In this document: in pieces, positions 53,066 through 62,214 of the stretch
How the letters are laid out: the number at the start of each line of letters is the position of its first letter
How positions within the stretch are numbered: the first letter of the stretch is position 1
Assembly: GCF_947503705.1 (NCBI RefSeq)
Contig: NZ_CANNES010000010.1
Location: 1-64,000 of the forward strand
DNA length: 64,000 nt
Direction of reading: 5' to 3'
Source: an uncultured Tateyamaria sp.
GTDB taxonomy: Bacteria; Pseudomonadota; Alphaproteobacteria; Rhodobacterales; Rhodobacteraceae
The notes under the pieces: model-generated
The model's database searches: none
Told to the model about the DNA's origin: nothing
The model's input: the letters and a program-made list of their open reading frames with translations, nothing else
Translations under genes and position numbers: made by a program

Positions 53066-54673
53066 TCAGACGGCTTTCAGTACGCGCGCATCAAGCTGGC
53101 GGTGGAACCAGAACTCGTAACCCTCCGCCCCGTTGGTCGCCACGTTCAGCGCCGGTTGATAGAGTGGAATACGAGGCAACTCGTCCAATGCGATTTCGAA
53201 CATACGTTTGATCTGGGGTGCATATTCGGGGTCATCCATGGGCATGTGCAGGGTCGCATCCACCAACGCCTCGATCTCTTCGTTGCGATAGTTGGACGAG
53301 TTGAACAGATGTCCATCCTTATAGGCCCAGAAGAAGTAGTAATCCGGCGTGTTCAACCATCCACCAAAGTTTTCAAGGTGCAGTGGCAGGCGCTTTTCGA
53401 CCAGCACGGCGGTGCGCCAATTTGCGCCCGGGATTTTCTCGATGGTGACGTTGATGCCGATCTTACCCAGTGCCTCCTGCACCAGCAAGGCGGTCGGCTC
53501 CATCCATGAGGCAAGGTCGAGGCTGATCGACAATGGCACATCGAACCCATCCGCATAACCGGATTTGGCCATGTGTGCCTTGGCTTTGTCCAGATCGGTG
53601 AAATACTGCGTCTTGCGCGGCCATGCAATGTCGGTGATCTCTTCGGACCCGCCCCAAAGCGGCAGACCCCGCCCAAAGGCCGCAGCCTGAAAAATGTCCT
53701 CGTAAGGAACGGCGTAGGCGATGGCCTTGCGCACGTCCGGGTCCTGGAACGGCTCGAACGAGAAGTTCGGGCAGAGGCAGTGAATGCAGTTTTCCACCGG
53801 GGTCGAGAACACGTCGAGCGTCTCTGCCAACTCTGCTGCGTCCTTGTCGGGGATGTTAAAGGCGACTTGCACGTCGCCGCGTTCAATCAGAGCACGCCGC
53901 GTCGCGGGACTTGGCACTTCGCGAATAACGACCCGCTTGGCTGCGGGCAGCGGGCCACCGACCCAGGCATCATTGCGCTCGTAAACCAGCTGTTCGCCGG
54001 GATTCCAACGCGCGACCTTGTAGGCACCAGACCCTGCAGGCGTCGTGTGCAGATAATCCAGGGCCCATGGGTCATCCTCGGTCGCATTGGCCAACGCCTC
54101 AACCGAGTTGATGATGTAGGGCACTGGCACAGCCAGATCGGGAATGGTCAATTTGGAAGGGCGGTCGAGCTTGATCACAAAGGTTTCGTCATCTTCGGCG
54201 ATGAACTGGTCAGGCCGCACAAGACCGCCGGCTTTCATCTGCACGGACGGGAAGCCGCCAACAGATACAGCGCGGTCAAAGGACCACTTCACATCGGCCG
54301 CCGTTACCTTGCGACCATCCCAGAAGGTCGCATTCGGCTTGAGCTTGAAGGTCAGTGTCATGCCATCGTCGGATTCGGTCCAGCTTTCGGCCAATTCAGG
54401 CTCGACCACGGTGTAGTCATAGGACAGCCCGTTGCCCGGCACCTCCTTGGTCCCGAATGTGAGCAGGCGGTCATAGCAGTTGATCCCGACCTGATAGGAC
54501 GCACGGCTCGTCCCTGTGCGGTGCAGATCCAGGCTGTTGATCGTGGCCCCGGTGACCACGACAAGCGTGTCATTGCCTTGTGCCGCCGCAGGCAGCGCGC
54601 GCAAAAATGGCAGCATCGACGCGCCGGCCGCGCCCATTTTCAGAAAACTACGTCTCGAAGTCTGATCAGTCAT
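53066..54673 (-). CDS. Peptide/nickel-type ABC transporter substrate-binding protein, Tat-exported
   Basis: 535 residues of the extracellular solute-binding family 5 (EPELAESWTESDDGMTLTFKLKPNATFWDG near residue 100; DVRKAIAYAVPYEDIF in the middle). The signal peptide has a twin-arginine motif (TSRRSFLKMGAAGASML) rather than a lipobox, so it is exported folded and free in the periplasm. First gene of the leftward operon SBP-permease-permease-ATPase-atzF-ridA; promoter carries site C of the shared LysR element 80 bp upstream. Confidence 0.9.
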   Translation of the reverse strand: MTDQTSRRSFLKMGAAGASMLPFLRALPAAAQGNDTLVVVTGATINSLDLHRTGTSRASYQVGINCYDRLLTFGTKEVPGNGLSYDYTVVEPELAESWTESDDGMTLTFKLKPNATFWDGRKVTAADVKWSFDRAVSVGGFPSVQMKAGGLVRPDQFIAEDDETFVIKLDRPSKLTIPDLAVPVPYIINSVEALANATEDDPWALDYLHTTPAGSGAYKVARWNPGEQLVYERNDAWVGGPLPAAKRVVIREVPSPATRRALIERGDVQVAFNIPDKDAAELAETLDVFSTPVENCIHCLCPNFSFEPFQDPDVRKAIAYAVPYEDIFQAAAFGRGLPLWGGSEEITDIAWPRKTQYFTDLDKAKAHMAKSGYADGFDVPLSISLDLASWMEPTALLVQEALGKIGINVTIEKIPGANWRTAVLVEKRLPLHLENFGGWLNTPDYYFFWAYKDGHLFNSSNYRNEEIEALVDATLHMPMDDPEYAPQIKRMFEIALDELPRIPLYQPALNVATNGAEGYEFWFHRQLDARVLKAV

Positions 54674-54752
54674 GTGAACCCCTCACTGTTGGTGGCGCGT
54701 CGAGCGACTCGCGTTCTGCAAAAGGTTGCGATGGAACAGCGTTCACTTCTAA

Positions 54753-54790
54753 TGCTATAAAAGAATACAATCGGTGCAAAAAATGCATCG
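54753..54790 (-). promoter_or_regulatory. Shared LysR-type operator element, site C (divergent promoter)
   Basis: Read on the minus strand: CGATGCA-N5-TGCACCG (54790-54772) with T-N11-A, 13 bp, then ATAGCA (54758-54753), the same spacing as sites A and B and the same orientation relative to the downstream gene. It lies between the LysR gene (start 54811) and the binding-protein gene (start 54673), so it can serve both activation and autoregulation. Confidence 0.75.
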
Positions 54791-54810
54791 GTATCCAGAA
54801 GGCGCCTTAA

Positions 54811-55713
54811 ATGAGATATTTGCGAACCTTTGAACTGATCGAAGCCGTCGTGCGCGCAGGCTCCATCCGGAAAGCCGCAGAAGATACCAACTTGACGGCC
54901 TCAGCGCTGAACCGGCGCATCCAGGGGTTCGAGCAAGAATTTGGCTGGCCCATATTTGAGCGTTTGCCACGCGGAATGCGCCTGAACCCTGCGGGCGAGT
55001 TGTTGATGCAGCATATCCGGCTGCAACGCACCGACCTTGCCCGTGTGCAAAGCCAGGTTGCTGATCTGTCTGGTGAGCGACGCGGCCACATCTCTATCGC
55101 CTGTTCGCAGGCGCTTTTGCCCTATTTTCTGCCCCAGCAAATCGCGATCTACCGGGCCGATCACCCTGGGGTCACCTTTTCCGTCAATGTGCGCGATCGC
55201 GCGCAGGCGGAACGTGATCTGGCTTCATACAGTAGTGACTTGGCCCTGGTGTTCGAGCCTGTGCATCTGGTTGAGTTCGATGTGCTCTACGCTTTGCCGC
55301 AACGGGTGCATGCCGTTTATCCAACTGGCAGCCCGTTGGGCGAAACACCAACATTGCGGCTGCGCGATTGTCTGAACCACCGCTTGGTTTTGCCAACCGC
55401 CGCCTATGGGGTGCGCAATCTGCTGGAGCTTGCGGCGACTTCGATCGGGCGGACACTGACGCCGACGCTGGAAACGGAATCCTTTGACCTCATTCGCCAC
55501 TATGTGACGCAGGAAGACGCGGTGGGCTTTCAAATTCCTATCGGTCTGAAGCCGCCGCACGAGGCCGGGTTCGGGCATCGACCACTGGCTGAGCGTGATA
55601 TTCCGCCCGGTCAGCTTTTGCTTGGTCAGATGAAAGGACGCGCGCTGCCCGTCGCGTCTTCCAAATTCGGACAGCAGTTGGTGGCCGCCCTTGAGGGGCT
55701 CGCGGCCCGGTAG
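54811..55713 (+). CDS. LysR family regulator of the nitrogen-compound island
   Basis: 300 residues: winged helix DNA-binding part (RYLRTFELIEAVVRAGSIRKAAEDTNLTASALNRRIQGFEQEFGWPIFERLPRG) and an inducer domain from about residue 90 (GHISIACSQALLPYFLPQQIAIYRADHPGV). It lies between two divergent ABC-transporter operons. The shared promoter element with the LTTR consensus T-N11-A occurs upstream of its own divergent partner, of the BMP operon just downstream and of the nitrile hydratase-like operon 10 kb away, so it is the likely common regulator. Confidence 0.9.
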   Translation: MRYLRTFELIEAVVRAGSIRKAAEDTNLTASALNRRIQGFEQEFGWPIFERLPRGMRLNPAGELLMQHIRLQRTDLARVQSQVADLSGERRGHISIACSQALLPYFLPQQIAIYRADHPGVTFSVNVRDRAQAERDLASYSSDLALVFEPVHLVEFDVLYALPQRVHAVYPTGSPLGETPTLRLRDCLNHRLVLPTAAYGVRNLLELAATSIGRTLTPTLETESFDLIRHYVTQEDAVGFQIPIGLKPPHEAGFGHRPLAERDIPPGQLLLGQMKGRALPVASSKFGQQLVAALEGLAAR

Positions 55714-55726
55714 TATCAGGGATCAG

Positions 55727-55764
55727 CGGTGCAATTTTTGCACCGGAATGGTGAATTAATAGCA
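55727..55764 (+). promoter_or_regulatory. Shared LysR-type operator element, site B (BMP/biuret operon)
   Basis: Perfect inverted repeat CGGTGCAA-TTT-TTGCACCG (55727-55745) containing T-N11-A, then 13 bp and ATAGCA (55759-55764), 107 bp before the binding-protein gene. It is the best-formed of the three copies. Confidence 0.8.
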
Positions 55765-55870
55765 GAAGACAACAGCGCTGCTTTGCTTCCATCCTCTTTT
55801 TTGACCCGGTCGATCGCCGCACCTCTCGCGTGTCGCCCGGTTTTTCAATTACCAAAAAGGAGTACATTCC

Positions 55871-56986
55871 ATGTCGTTTTCACCTCTGTCCCGTCGCGGT
55901 TTTCTTAAGGGGTCAGCTGCTGTCGCGGGTGCTGCAACTCTGCCCAACCTGGGCTATGCGGATGGGCACAGCCCTTTGACGGTCGGTTTTGTCTATGTCG
56001 GGCCAAAGGATGACTTTGGCTACAATCAGGCCCACGCCGAAGGGGCCGCGGCCGTCAAAGCTATGGAAGGCGTCGTTGTTGTCGAAGAGGAAAACGTGGC
56101 CGAAACCATTGATGTACAAAAGTCGATGGAATCGATGATAAATTTTGACGACGCCAAGCTGCTTTTCCCAACCTCTTTCGGCTATTTCGACCCCCATGTG
56201 CTCGCGGTCGCACCCAAGAACCCCGACGTCCGCTTCCAACATGCGGCGGGCCTCTGGACAGAGGGTATGCCGAGCAATGTCGGATCCTATTTCGGCTACA
56301 TCGGCATGGGGCAATATCTGAACGGCATCACGGCGGGTCATGCGACCCAGACCAAAAAGATTGGCTTTGTCGCGGCCAAACCGATCCCGCAGGTGCTGCT
56401 GAACATCAATTCGTTCCTGTTGGGCGCACGTCAGGTCGATCCCGAGATCACCTGTCAGGTTATCTTTACGGGCGAATGGTCGCTGGCCGTGAAAGAGGCC
56501 GAGGCAACGAACGCCCTTGCAGATGCGGGTTGTGACGTGATCACCTGCCACGTGGATGGGCCAAAGGTCGTCATGGAAACCGCCGCTGGGCGCGACTGTT
56601 TTGTTTGTGGGTATCACGCGAACCAAGCCCCGCTGGCACCCGAGAAATACCTGACCGGCGCAGAATGGAACTGGGCGGGCATCTATACTAGCATGGTGCA
56701 AACCGTGTTGGACGGCGGTACCATCGACAACTTTGTGCGTGGCGGGCTGGCTGACGGGTTTATCAAGATGTCGCCCCTCGGCCCCGCCGTGTCCGACGCG
56801 TCGCGCGCACAGTTCGAGGCGACGAAGGCCGAAATCATGGCTGGCGGATTTGCCGCCATCAAGGGCCCGCTGAAGGACAATACCGGCAACGTGATTGCGG
56901 CAGATGGCGAAGGTTTTGCCGAGGATGACATCGCCTTGGAAAGTATGAACTACTTGGTCGAGGGTGTAATCGGCTCGACCTCCTGA
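55871..56986 (+). CDS. BMP-family ABC transporter substrate-binding protein, Tat-exported
   Basis: 371 residues of the basic membrane protein (PnrA/Med) family: SPLTVGFVYVGPKDDFGYNQAHAEGA at the mature N-terminus, then LLFPTSFGYFDP and KKIGFVAAKPIPQVLLNINSF. The leader has a twin-arginine motif (SRRGFLKGSAAVAGAATLP) and no lipobox. BMP importers classically take up nucleosides, but members encoded with amidohydrolases are thought to carry other small nitrogenous molecules. First gene of the rightward operon BMP, two permeases, amiF, biuH, ATPase, cysteine hydrolase, cupin. Confidence 0.9.
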   Translation: MSFSPLSRRGFLKGSAAVAGAATLPNLGYADGHSPLTVGFVYVGPKDDFGYNQAHAEGAAAVKAMEGVVVVEEENVAETIDVQKSMESMINFDDAKLLFPTSFGYFDPHVLAVAPKNPDVRFQHAAGLWTEGMPSNVGSYFGYIGMGQYLNGITAGHATQTKKIGFVAAKPIPQVLLNINSFLLGARQVDPEITCQVIFTGEWSLAVKEAEATNALADAGCDVITCHVDGPKVVMETAAGRDCFVCGYHANQAPLAPEKYLTGAEWNWAGIYTSMVQTVLDGGTIDNFVRGGLADGFIKMSPLGPAVSDASRAQFEATKAEIMAGGFAAIKGPLKDNTGNVIAADGEGFAEDDIALESMNYLVEGVIGSTS

Positions 56987-56995
56987 TCAGCGCAA

Positions 56996-58102
56996 ATGAC
57001 CTTGTCCGTCTCAGAAAACATGACGCCGACACGGTCCGCCTTTGGGTGGGCCGCGTTGGCGCGCCGGGCCGAAGCAGTGGTCATACCCATTGCGGCGCTT
57101 TTGGCGGGCTTTGCCGTTTTCAGCCTGTTCTTGATGCTGCAGGGTAAATCCCCGGCGGAATTCTTTGCCCTCGTTTATCGCGCGGGGTTTGGCACCGCGT
57201 TTTCATGGGAAAACACCTTGTCGCGCGCTGCCCCGTTGCTGCTCGCGGCATTATGCGTCGCGTTGCCCGCGCGTTTGGGGCTCGTGGTGATCGGTGGGGA
57301 AGGGGCGATTGTTCTAGGTGGTGTTGGCGCGGGATTTGCAGGCGTCCTTTTGCTTGGCGCGCCAGCCGCTCTGGCGCTACCGGTCATGGTAGTGGCCGCC
57401 ATAGCCATCGGCGCGCTCTGGATTGGAGCCGTCGGTGCGCTGCGTCACTACCGCGGCGTGAACGAGACCATCGCCAGCCTTTTGATGGCCTATATTGCCA
57501 TTGCCCTGATGAACCATCTGGTCGAGGGGCCCTTGCGCGATCCGGCGAGCCTTAACAAACCCTCTACCGCGCCGCTGGACGAAGCCTTTCGCTTGGGCAC
57601 GATCCCCGGTTGGGACGTGCATTGGGGACTTGCATTCGGCGTGATTGCCTGTGTTGCAGCCTGGGTGTTGATCGACAAGACAACCTGGGGCTTTGCGGCC
57701 CGAATCGCAGGTGGAAACGTCCGGGCCGCGCAGGTGCAGGGCCTGCCTGTGGGCAAACTCATTGTCGGGTTCACCGCCTTGGGTGGCGCATTTGCGGGCT
57801 TGGCCGGATTTTTCGAGGTGGCCGCCGTGCACGGTTCGGCCAATGCCAGCCTCGCGAGCGGATACGGCTATACAGGTATCCTGATCGCATTTCTGGCGCG
57901 CCACAACCCGCTGGCCATCATCCCCGTGGCCATTCTGCTGGCAGGGTTTGAGGCGTCTTCCGGCCTTGTTCAACGGCGCATGGACTTGCCGGACGCAACC
58001 GTTCTGGTGCTGCAAGGCTTTGTCTTCATGGCGATCTTGATGTCCGAAACCCTTTATGGCCGGTTCAAAATCTTTGCCCCCGAACGCTGGAGAACCGCGT
58101 AA
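56996..58102 (+). CDS. BMP-type ABC transporter permease 1
   Basis: 368 residues with about nine to ten membrane segments and the branched-chain/BMP permease signature: ARLGLVVIGGEGAIVLGGVGAGFAGVLL in the first half, VNETIASLLMAYIAIALMNHLVEGPLRDP in the middle, GFAARIAGGNVRAAQVQGLPVGK and GYGYTGILIAFLARHNPLAI later. It pairs with the next permease, whose start shares one base with its stop (TAATG). Confidence 0.9.
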   Translation: MTLSVSENMTPTRSAFGWAALARRAEAVVIPIAALLAGFAVFSLFLMLQGKSPAEFFALVYRAGFGTAFSWENTLSRAAPLLLAALCVALPARLGLVVIGGEGAIVLGGVGAGFAGVLLLGAPAALALPVMVVAAIAIGALWIGAVGALRHYRGVNETIASLLMAYIAIALMNHLVEGPLRDPASLNKPSTAPLDEAFRLGTIPGWDVHWGLAFGVIACVAAWVLIDKTTWGFAARIAGGNVRAAQVQGLPVGKLIVGFTALGGAFAGLAGFFEVAAVHGSANASLASGYGYTGILIAFLARHNPLAIIPVAILLAGFEASSGLVQRRMDLPDATVLVLQGFVFMAILMSETLYGRFKIFAPERWRTA

Positions 58103-59025
58103 TGGACACTGATCTTGGTTATTGGATCATCCCGCTGGCCATCATCGGTGGCGCAATCCGGGTGTCGACGCCGTTCTTGTTTGTCAGCCTGGGCGAGGCG
58201 CTGACGGAACGGTCTGGTCGGATCAATCTTGGGCTTGAGGGCACGCTCGTCTTTGGGGCGATGTCGGGCTACGCCGTCGCTTACCTGACAGGCTCTCCCT
58301 GGCTGGGAGTGCTCGCTGCTGCACTGTGCGGTGCGCTGTTTGGATTGGTGCACGGCGTCATCTGTTCGCTGCCTCGCGTCAACGATATCGCCATCGGAAT
58401 TGCCATGATGATCCTCGGCATGGGGCTCGCGTTCTATTTTGGCAAACCTTTCGTGCAGCCGGTGGCGCCGGATTTGCCTGCGATCAGTTTTGGCTGGTGG
58501 TCTGACATTCCGCAGGTACGCGCAGCCTTGGAGGTCAACGTGCTGTTTCTGATCGGTGCAGGCCTGGCCGTGTTGTTATGGTGGATGCTGCGCGCGACCC
58601 GCGTTGGTCTCACCTTGCGCGTTGTTGGCGACAGCACCGATGCAGCCCGCGCCATGGGACTGCGCCCCGCGCTGATCCGCACCTGTGCGACCGCGGTGGG
58701 GGGGGCGTTTGCCGGCGTCGGCGGGGCTTACCTTTCACTTTATTATCCGGGCAGCTGGAACGAGGGGATATCGTCTGGTCAAGGGCTTATGGCGGTTGCT
58801 TTGGTGATCTTTGCCCGCTGGAACCCGCTCGCCTGCTTTGGCGCGGCGCTGCTCTTTGGCGGTGCGGGTGCGCTTGGCCCGGTTCTGCAATCTGTTGGCG
58901 TGTCCGAGGGGTACTACCTGTTTTTTGCCGCCCCCTACGTGCTGACGTTGGGCGTATTGATCGCAACTTCGTCGCCAAAGCGGGCCATGACCGGTGCACC
59001 GGGCGAATTGAGTATCACCAAATAA
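58102..59025 (+). CDS. BMP-type ABC transporter permease 2
   Basis: 307 residues, about eight membrane segments: LTERSGRINLGLEGTLVFGAMSG, PRVNDIAIGIAMMILGMGLAFYFGKPF, VGLTLRVVGDSTDAARAMGL and SSGQGLMAVALVIFARWNPLACFG, all typical of the second permease of nucleoside/BMP importers. 11 bp separate it from the formamidase gene, which has the ribosome site AAGGAGA. Confidence 0.9.
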   Translation: MDTDLGYWIIPLAIIGGAIRVSTPFLFVSLGEALTERSGRINLGLEGTLVFGAMSGYAVAYLTGSPWLGVLAAALCGALFGLVHGVICSLPRVNDIAIGIAMMILGMGLAFYFGKPFVQPVAPDLPAISFGWWSDIPQVRAALEVNVLFLIGAGLAVLLWWMLRATRVGLTLRVVGDSTDAARAMGLRPALIRTCATAVGGAFAGVGGAYLSLYYPGSWNEGISSGQGLMAVALVIFARWNPLACFGAALLFGGAGALGPVLQSVGVSEGYYLFFAAPYVLTLGVLIATSSPKRAMTGAPGELSITK

Positions 59026-59036
59026 GGAGACGACCG

Positions 59037-60050
59037 ATGAACGGACTGGGAGGCTTGAACAAATCGCCAAATGGTGTGGTGATTGGCTTGGTTCAGCTCA
59101 AATTACCCGTGGTGCAAACGCAGGCGGACCTCGCCGCGCAAACCGCCCGCATTGTCGAGATGACGGCCAAGGCGCGGCGTAACCTAGCCACCATGGACCT
59201 GGTCGTCTTTCCCGAATACGCGCTGCACGGCCTGTCCATGGATATCAATCCCGACATCATGTGCAGCATGGACGGCCCCGAGGTCGCGGCGTTCAAGCAG
59301 GCCTGCATCGAAAATGACATTTGGGGCTGCTTTTCCATCATGGAGGCGAACCCGGGTGGCATGCCCTACAACGTGGGCCTGATCATCGATAACAAGGGCG
59401 AAGTGCAGCTCTATTACCGCAAAATGCACCCTTGGGTCCCGGTAGAACCGTGGGAACCGGGCGACGGTGGCATTCCGGTCATTGAGGGCCCCCATGGCTG
59501 CAAACTGTCGTTGATCATCTGTCATGACGGCATGTTCCCCGAAATGGCGCGCGAGGCGGCGTACAAGGGCGCCGAGATCATGCTGCGCACTGCTGGCTAC
59601 ACCGCGCCGATCCGCGACAGTTGGAAATTCACCAACCAATCCAATGCCTTTTGCAATCTGATGGTCACCGCCAATGTCTGCATGTGTGGCAGTGACGGCA
59701 CCTTCGACAGCATGGGCGAGGGGATGATCTGCAACTTTGATGGATCCATTATCGCGCACGGCACGTCTGGCCGCGCAGACGAGATCATCACCGCCGAGGT
59801 GCGCCCCGACCTCGTCCGGGAGGCGCGGATAAACTGGGGGGTTGAGAACAACATCTATCAGTTCGGGCATCGGGGCTATGTGGCCGTCAAGGGCGGCGCG
59901 CAGGATTGTCCATATACCTACATGACCGATCTCGCTGCAGGGCAATACCTTCTACCGTGGGAAGATGAGATCAAGACAACCGACGGCAGCGATTTTGGTT
60001 TTGCCGCCCCGACACGTGTTTTCGTCCCCACCAAAGAGGCCGCCGAATGA
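59037..60050 (+). CDS. amiF: Formamidase (AmiF-type, nitrilase superfamily)
   Basis: 337 residues with the nitrilase-superfamily triad: Glu in [13 protein letters not shown], Lys in YYRKMHPW and Cys in [11 protein letters not shown]. The N-terminal [20 protein letters not shown], the PVEPWEPGD segment and the C-terminal [19 protein letters not shown] with [14 protein letters not shown] follow AmiF (EC 3.5.1.49) and the related aliphatic amidase AmiE closely. It hydrolyses formamide (or a short amide) to formate and ammonia. Its stop overlaps the biuret hydrolase start as ATGA. AmiE-type acetamidase activity is the main alternative. Confidence 0.87.
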   Translation: MNGLGGLNKSPNGVVIGLVQLKLPVVQTQADLAAQTARIVEMTAKARRNLATMDLVVFPEYALHGLSMDINPDIMCSMDGPEVAAFKQACIENDIWGCFSIMEANPGGMPYNVGLIIDNKGEVQLYYRKMHPWVPVEPWEPGDGGIPVIEGPHGCKLSLIICHDGMFPEMAREAAYKGAEIMLRTAGYTAPIRDSWKFTNQSNAFCNLMVTANVCMCGSDGTFDSMGEGMICNFDGSIIAHGTSGRADEIITAEVRPDLVREARINWGVENNIYQFGHRGYVAVKGGAQDCPYTYMTDLAAGQYLLPWEDEIKTTDGSDFGFAAPTRVFVPTKEAAE

Positions 60051-60721
60051 GTATCCAAGCCGACCCCTATGCATGGCCTTACAATGGTGATCTCAGGCCC
60101 GAGAACACCGCGCTGATGATCATCGACATGCAGACCGATTTTTGTGGCGCGGGTGGCTATGTGGACAAGATGGGTTATGACCTGTCGATGACCCAAGCCC
60201 CCATTCAGCCTATAAAGGCGGTGTTGAAGGCGATGCGCGCCAGGGGGTATCACATCATCCATACTCGCGAAGGGCACCGCGCCGATCTGGCCGATCTGCC
60301 CGCGAATAAACGGTGGCGCAGCCAGCAGATTGGTGCGGGCATCGGTGATCCGGGGCCGTGTGGCAAAATCCTTGTGCGCGGCGAACCCGGTTGGGACATC
60401 ATTCCCGCCCTTTCCCCGCAAGAAGGCGAGCCGATCATCGACAAACCCGGCAAGGGCAGTTTCTATGCCACCGATCTGGAAATGATCCTGCGCACGCGGG
60501 CGATCGAGAATATCGTTCTCACGGGCATCACTACGGATGTGTGTGTCTCGACCACCATGCGAGAGGGCAATGATCGGGGCTTTGAATGCCTTGTCTTGTC
60601 CGATTGCTGCGGGGCTACGGACAAGGGCAATCACGACGCGGCCCTCAAGATGGTTACGATGCAGGGCGGCGTCTTTGGTGCGGTCAGCGACAGTACTACG
60701 CTTTTGGATCAACTGCCGTGA
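60047..60721 (+). CDS. biuH: Biuret amidohydrolase (BiuH type, isochorismatase fold)
   Basis: 224 residues strongly resembling the biuret hydrolase of Rhizobium as I remember it: [62 protein letters not shown] and [19 protein letters not shown]. The triad falls at Asp27, Lys133 and Cys166, each nine residues before the positions 36, 142 and 175 of the known enzyme. It converts biuret to allophanate and ammonia, the substrate of the AtzF encoded at 47696. Guanylurea hydrolase, a close relative, is an alternative. Coupled to genes on both sides (ATGA, GTGA). Confidence 0.85.
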   Translation: MSIQADPYAWPYNGDLRPENTALMIIDMQTDFCGAGGYVDKMGYDLSMTQAPIQPIKAVLKAMRARGYHIIHTREGHRADLADLPANKRWRSQQIGAGIGDPGPCGKILVRGEPGWDIIPALSPQEGEPIIDKPGKGSFYATDLEMILRTRAIENIVLTGITTDVCVSTTMREGNDRGFECLVLSDCCGATDKGNHDAALKMVTMQGGVFGAVSDSTTLLDQLP

Positions 60722-62214
60722 AGGCCACCGCAGTCGAGACCTTGCACATGACGATGCAATTCGGCGGCTTCACGGCGCTGGACGACTGCTCGATCAGGAT
60801 CGCGCCGGGCAGCTTTCATGCCCTGTTGGGCGAGAACGGCGCAGGTAAGTCGACACTGGTGAAATGCATGATGGGCTTTTACCGGGCAACCTCGGGCGAG
60901 ATGTTGGTGGACGGGCGCGAGGCGCGCATCAGTGATCCCAAAGCGGCTCATGCTTTGGGGCTGGGCATGGTCTATCAGCATTTCACGCTTGTGCCATCGC
61001 TCACTGTTGCGGAAAACCTGGTGATCAGTCGCGAAGATGCGCCAAGCGTGATTGATTGGCGGGCCGAAGGTGCTGATTTGCAGACCTTCATGGACGGTAT
61101 GCCGTTTCAAGTCCCGCTCGACCAACCGGTGCGGGCGTTGGCGGCGGGCGAAAAGCAAAAGCTTGAAATCCTCAAGCAGCTTTACCTCGGTCGTCGCTTC
61201 CTGATCCTGGATGAACCCACCTCTGTGCTGACCCCTGACGAGGCGGACGAAGTGCTGAGCCACATGCGTGCGCTTTGCCAGAAGGGGGCAATTTCGGTGC
61301 TGATGATCACCCACAAATTCCGCGAGGTAACCGCCTATGCCGATGCGGTCTCTGTCCTGCGACGCGGCAAGCTGGTCGGCGGTGGGAAGGTGGCTGAGCT
61401 GGGTCACGGCGATATGGCAGCGCTCATGATGGGAGACGCGCAACTCGCGCAGCCCGCGCCCCGCTCTGGCACGCGCGGCGTTGAGGTTCTGGAACTGAAC
61501 GACATCAAGGCTCAGGACCGCACCGGGCTCAAGGGCATTCGCATTGACAAGTTGCGCGTACATGCAGGCGAGATCGTTGGGGTGGCTGGCATTTCTGGCA
61601 ATGGCCAGATGGAGCTGATGGAGATTCTCAGCGGTCAACGACCGTGTCAAAGCGGCCAGATCCGGGTCAAGGGCAGCCCCTATTCCGCCACGCGCCGCGA
61701 GGCGCACCGCCATAACATCCGCTTTCTGCCAGAAGAGCCGCTGCACAACGCTTGTGCGCCGCGCATGTCAGTCAGCGACAACATTGCCTTTCGCAGTTTC
61801 GACACCGACGGGGGTGTTTGGCTGTCCGGACGCAGAATGCGGAGCCGGGCCACCCGCCTTGTTGACCAGTTCAAGGTCAAAACCACCTCTATCGACGCGC
61901 CGATCAGCGCATTGTCGGGCGGCAACGTGCAACGCGCCGTACTGGCGCGGGAACTCTCGGGGGATGTTGATTTGCTGATCATTTCGAACCCTTGCTTTGG
62001 CCTCGACTTTTCCGCCGTCTCCGAAATCCGCACCAGGATCATGCAGGCACGAAATGCGGGCGCGGCCGTTTTGATATTGTCTGAGGATCTTGATGAAATC
62101 ATGGAGCTGACCGACCGTGTGCTGGTGATGTCCGAGGGCACAATCACCTATGACGCCCAGACCGCTGAGGCCGATATCGCAACCATCGGGCGCCATATGG
62201 GAGGTCATTTGTGA
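60718..62214 (+). CDS. BMP-type ABC transporter ATP-binding protein (two ABC domains)
   Basis: 498 residues, two ATPase domains as in sugar/nucleoside importers. First: [21 protein letters not shown], signature region [20 protein letters not shown], Walker [16 protein letters not shown]. Second: [18 protein letters not shown] (degenerate Walker A, normal for this class), [17 protein letters not shown] and [15 protein letters not shown], where the usual Glu after Asp is replaced (SNPCFGLD), also common in this class. GTG start at 60718 coupled to biuH. Energises the importer whose other parts lie 2 kb upstream; the position between two hydrolase genes ties transport to catabolism. Confidence 0.9.
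   Translation: MKATAVETLHMTMQFGGFTALDDCSIRIAPGSFHALLGENGAGKSTLVKCMMGFYRATSGEMLVDGREARISDPKAAHALGLGMVYQHFTLVPSLTVAENLVISREDAPSVIDWRAEGADLQTFMDGMPFQVPLDQPVRALAAGEKQKLEILKQLYLGRRFLILDEPTSVLTPDEADEVLSHMRALCQKGAISVLMITHKFREVTAYADAVSVLRRGKLVGGGKVAELGHGDMAALMMGDAQLAQPAPRSGTRGVEVLELNDIKAQDRTGLKGIRIDKLRVHAGEIVGVAGISGNGQMELMEILSGQRPCQSGQIRVKGSPYSATRREAHRHNIRFLPEEPLHNACAPRMSVSDNIAFRSFDTDGGVWLSGRRMRSRATRLVDQFKVKTTSIDAPISALSGGNVQRAVLARELSGDVDLLIISNPCFGLDFSAVSEIRTRIMQARNAGAAVLILSEDLDEIMELTDRVLVMSEGTITYDAQTAEADIATIGRHMGGHL

Noticed and set aside
49461-54673. Naming the peptide-type importer a glutathione (Gsi) or nickel (Nik) transporter
   Set aside because: Subunit resemblance does not fix the substrate, and the linked genes point to a nitrogenous compound instead.
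55871-58102. Calling the BMP importer a nucleoside transporter
   Set aside because: This is the classical substrate of the family, but no nucleoside-catabolic gene is present and the operon is full of amide and ureide hydrolases.
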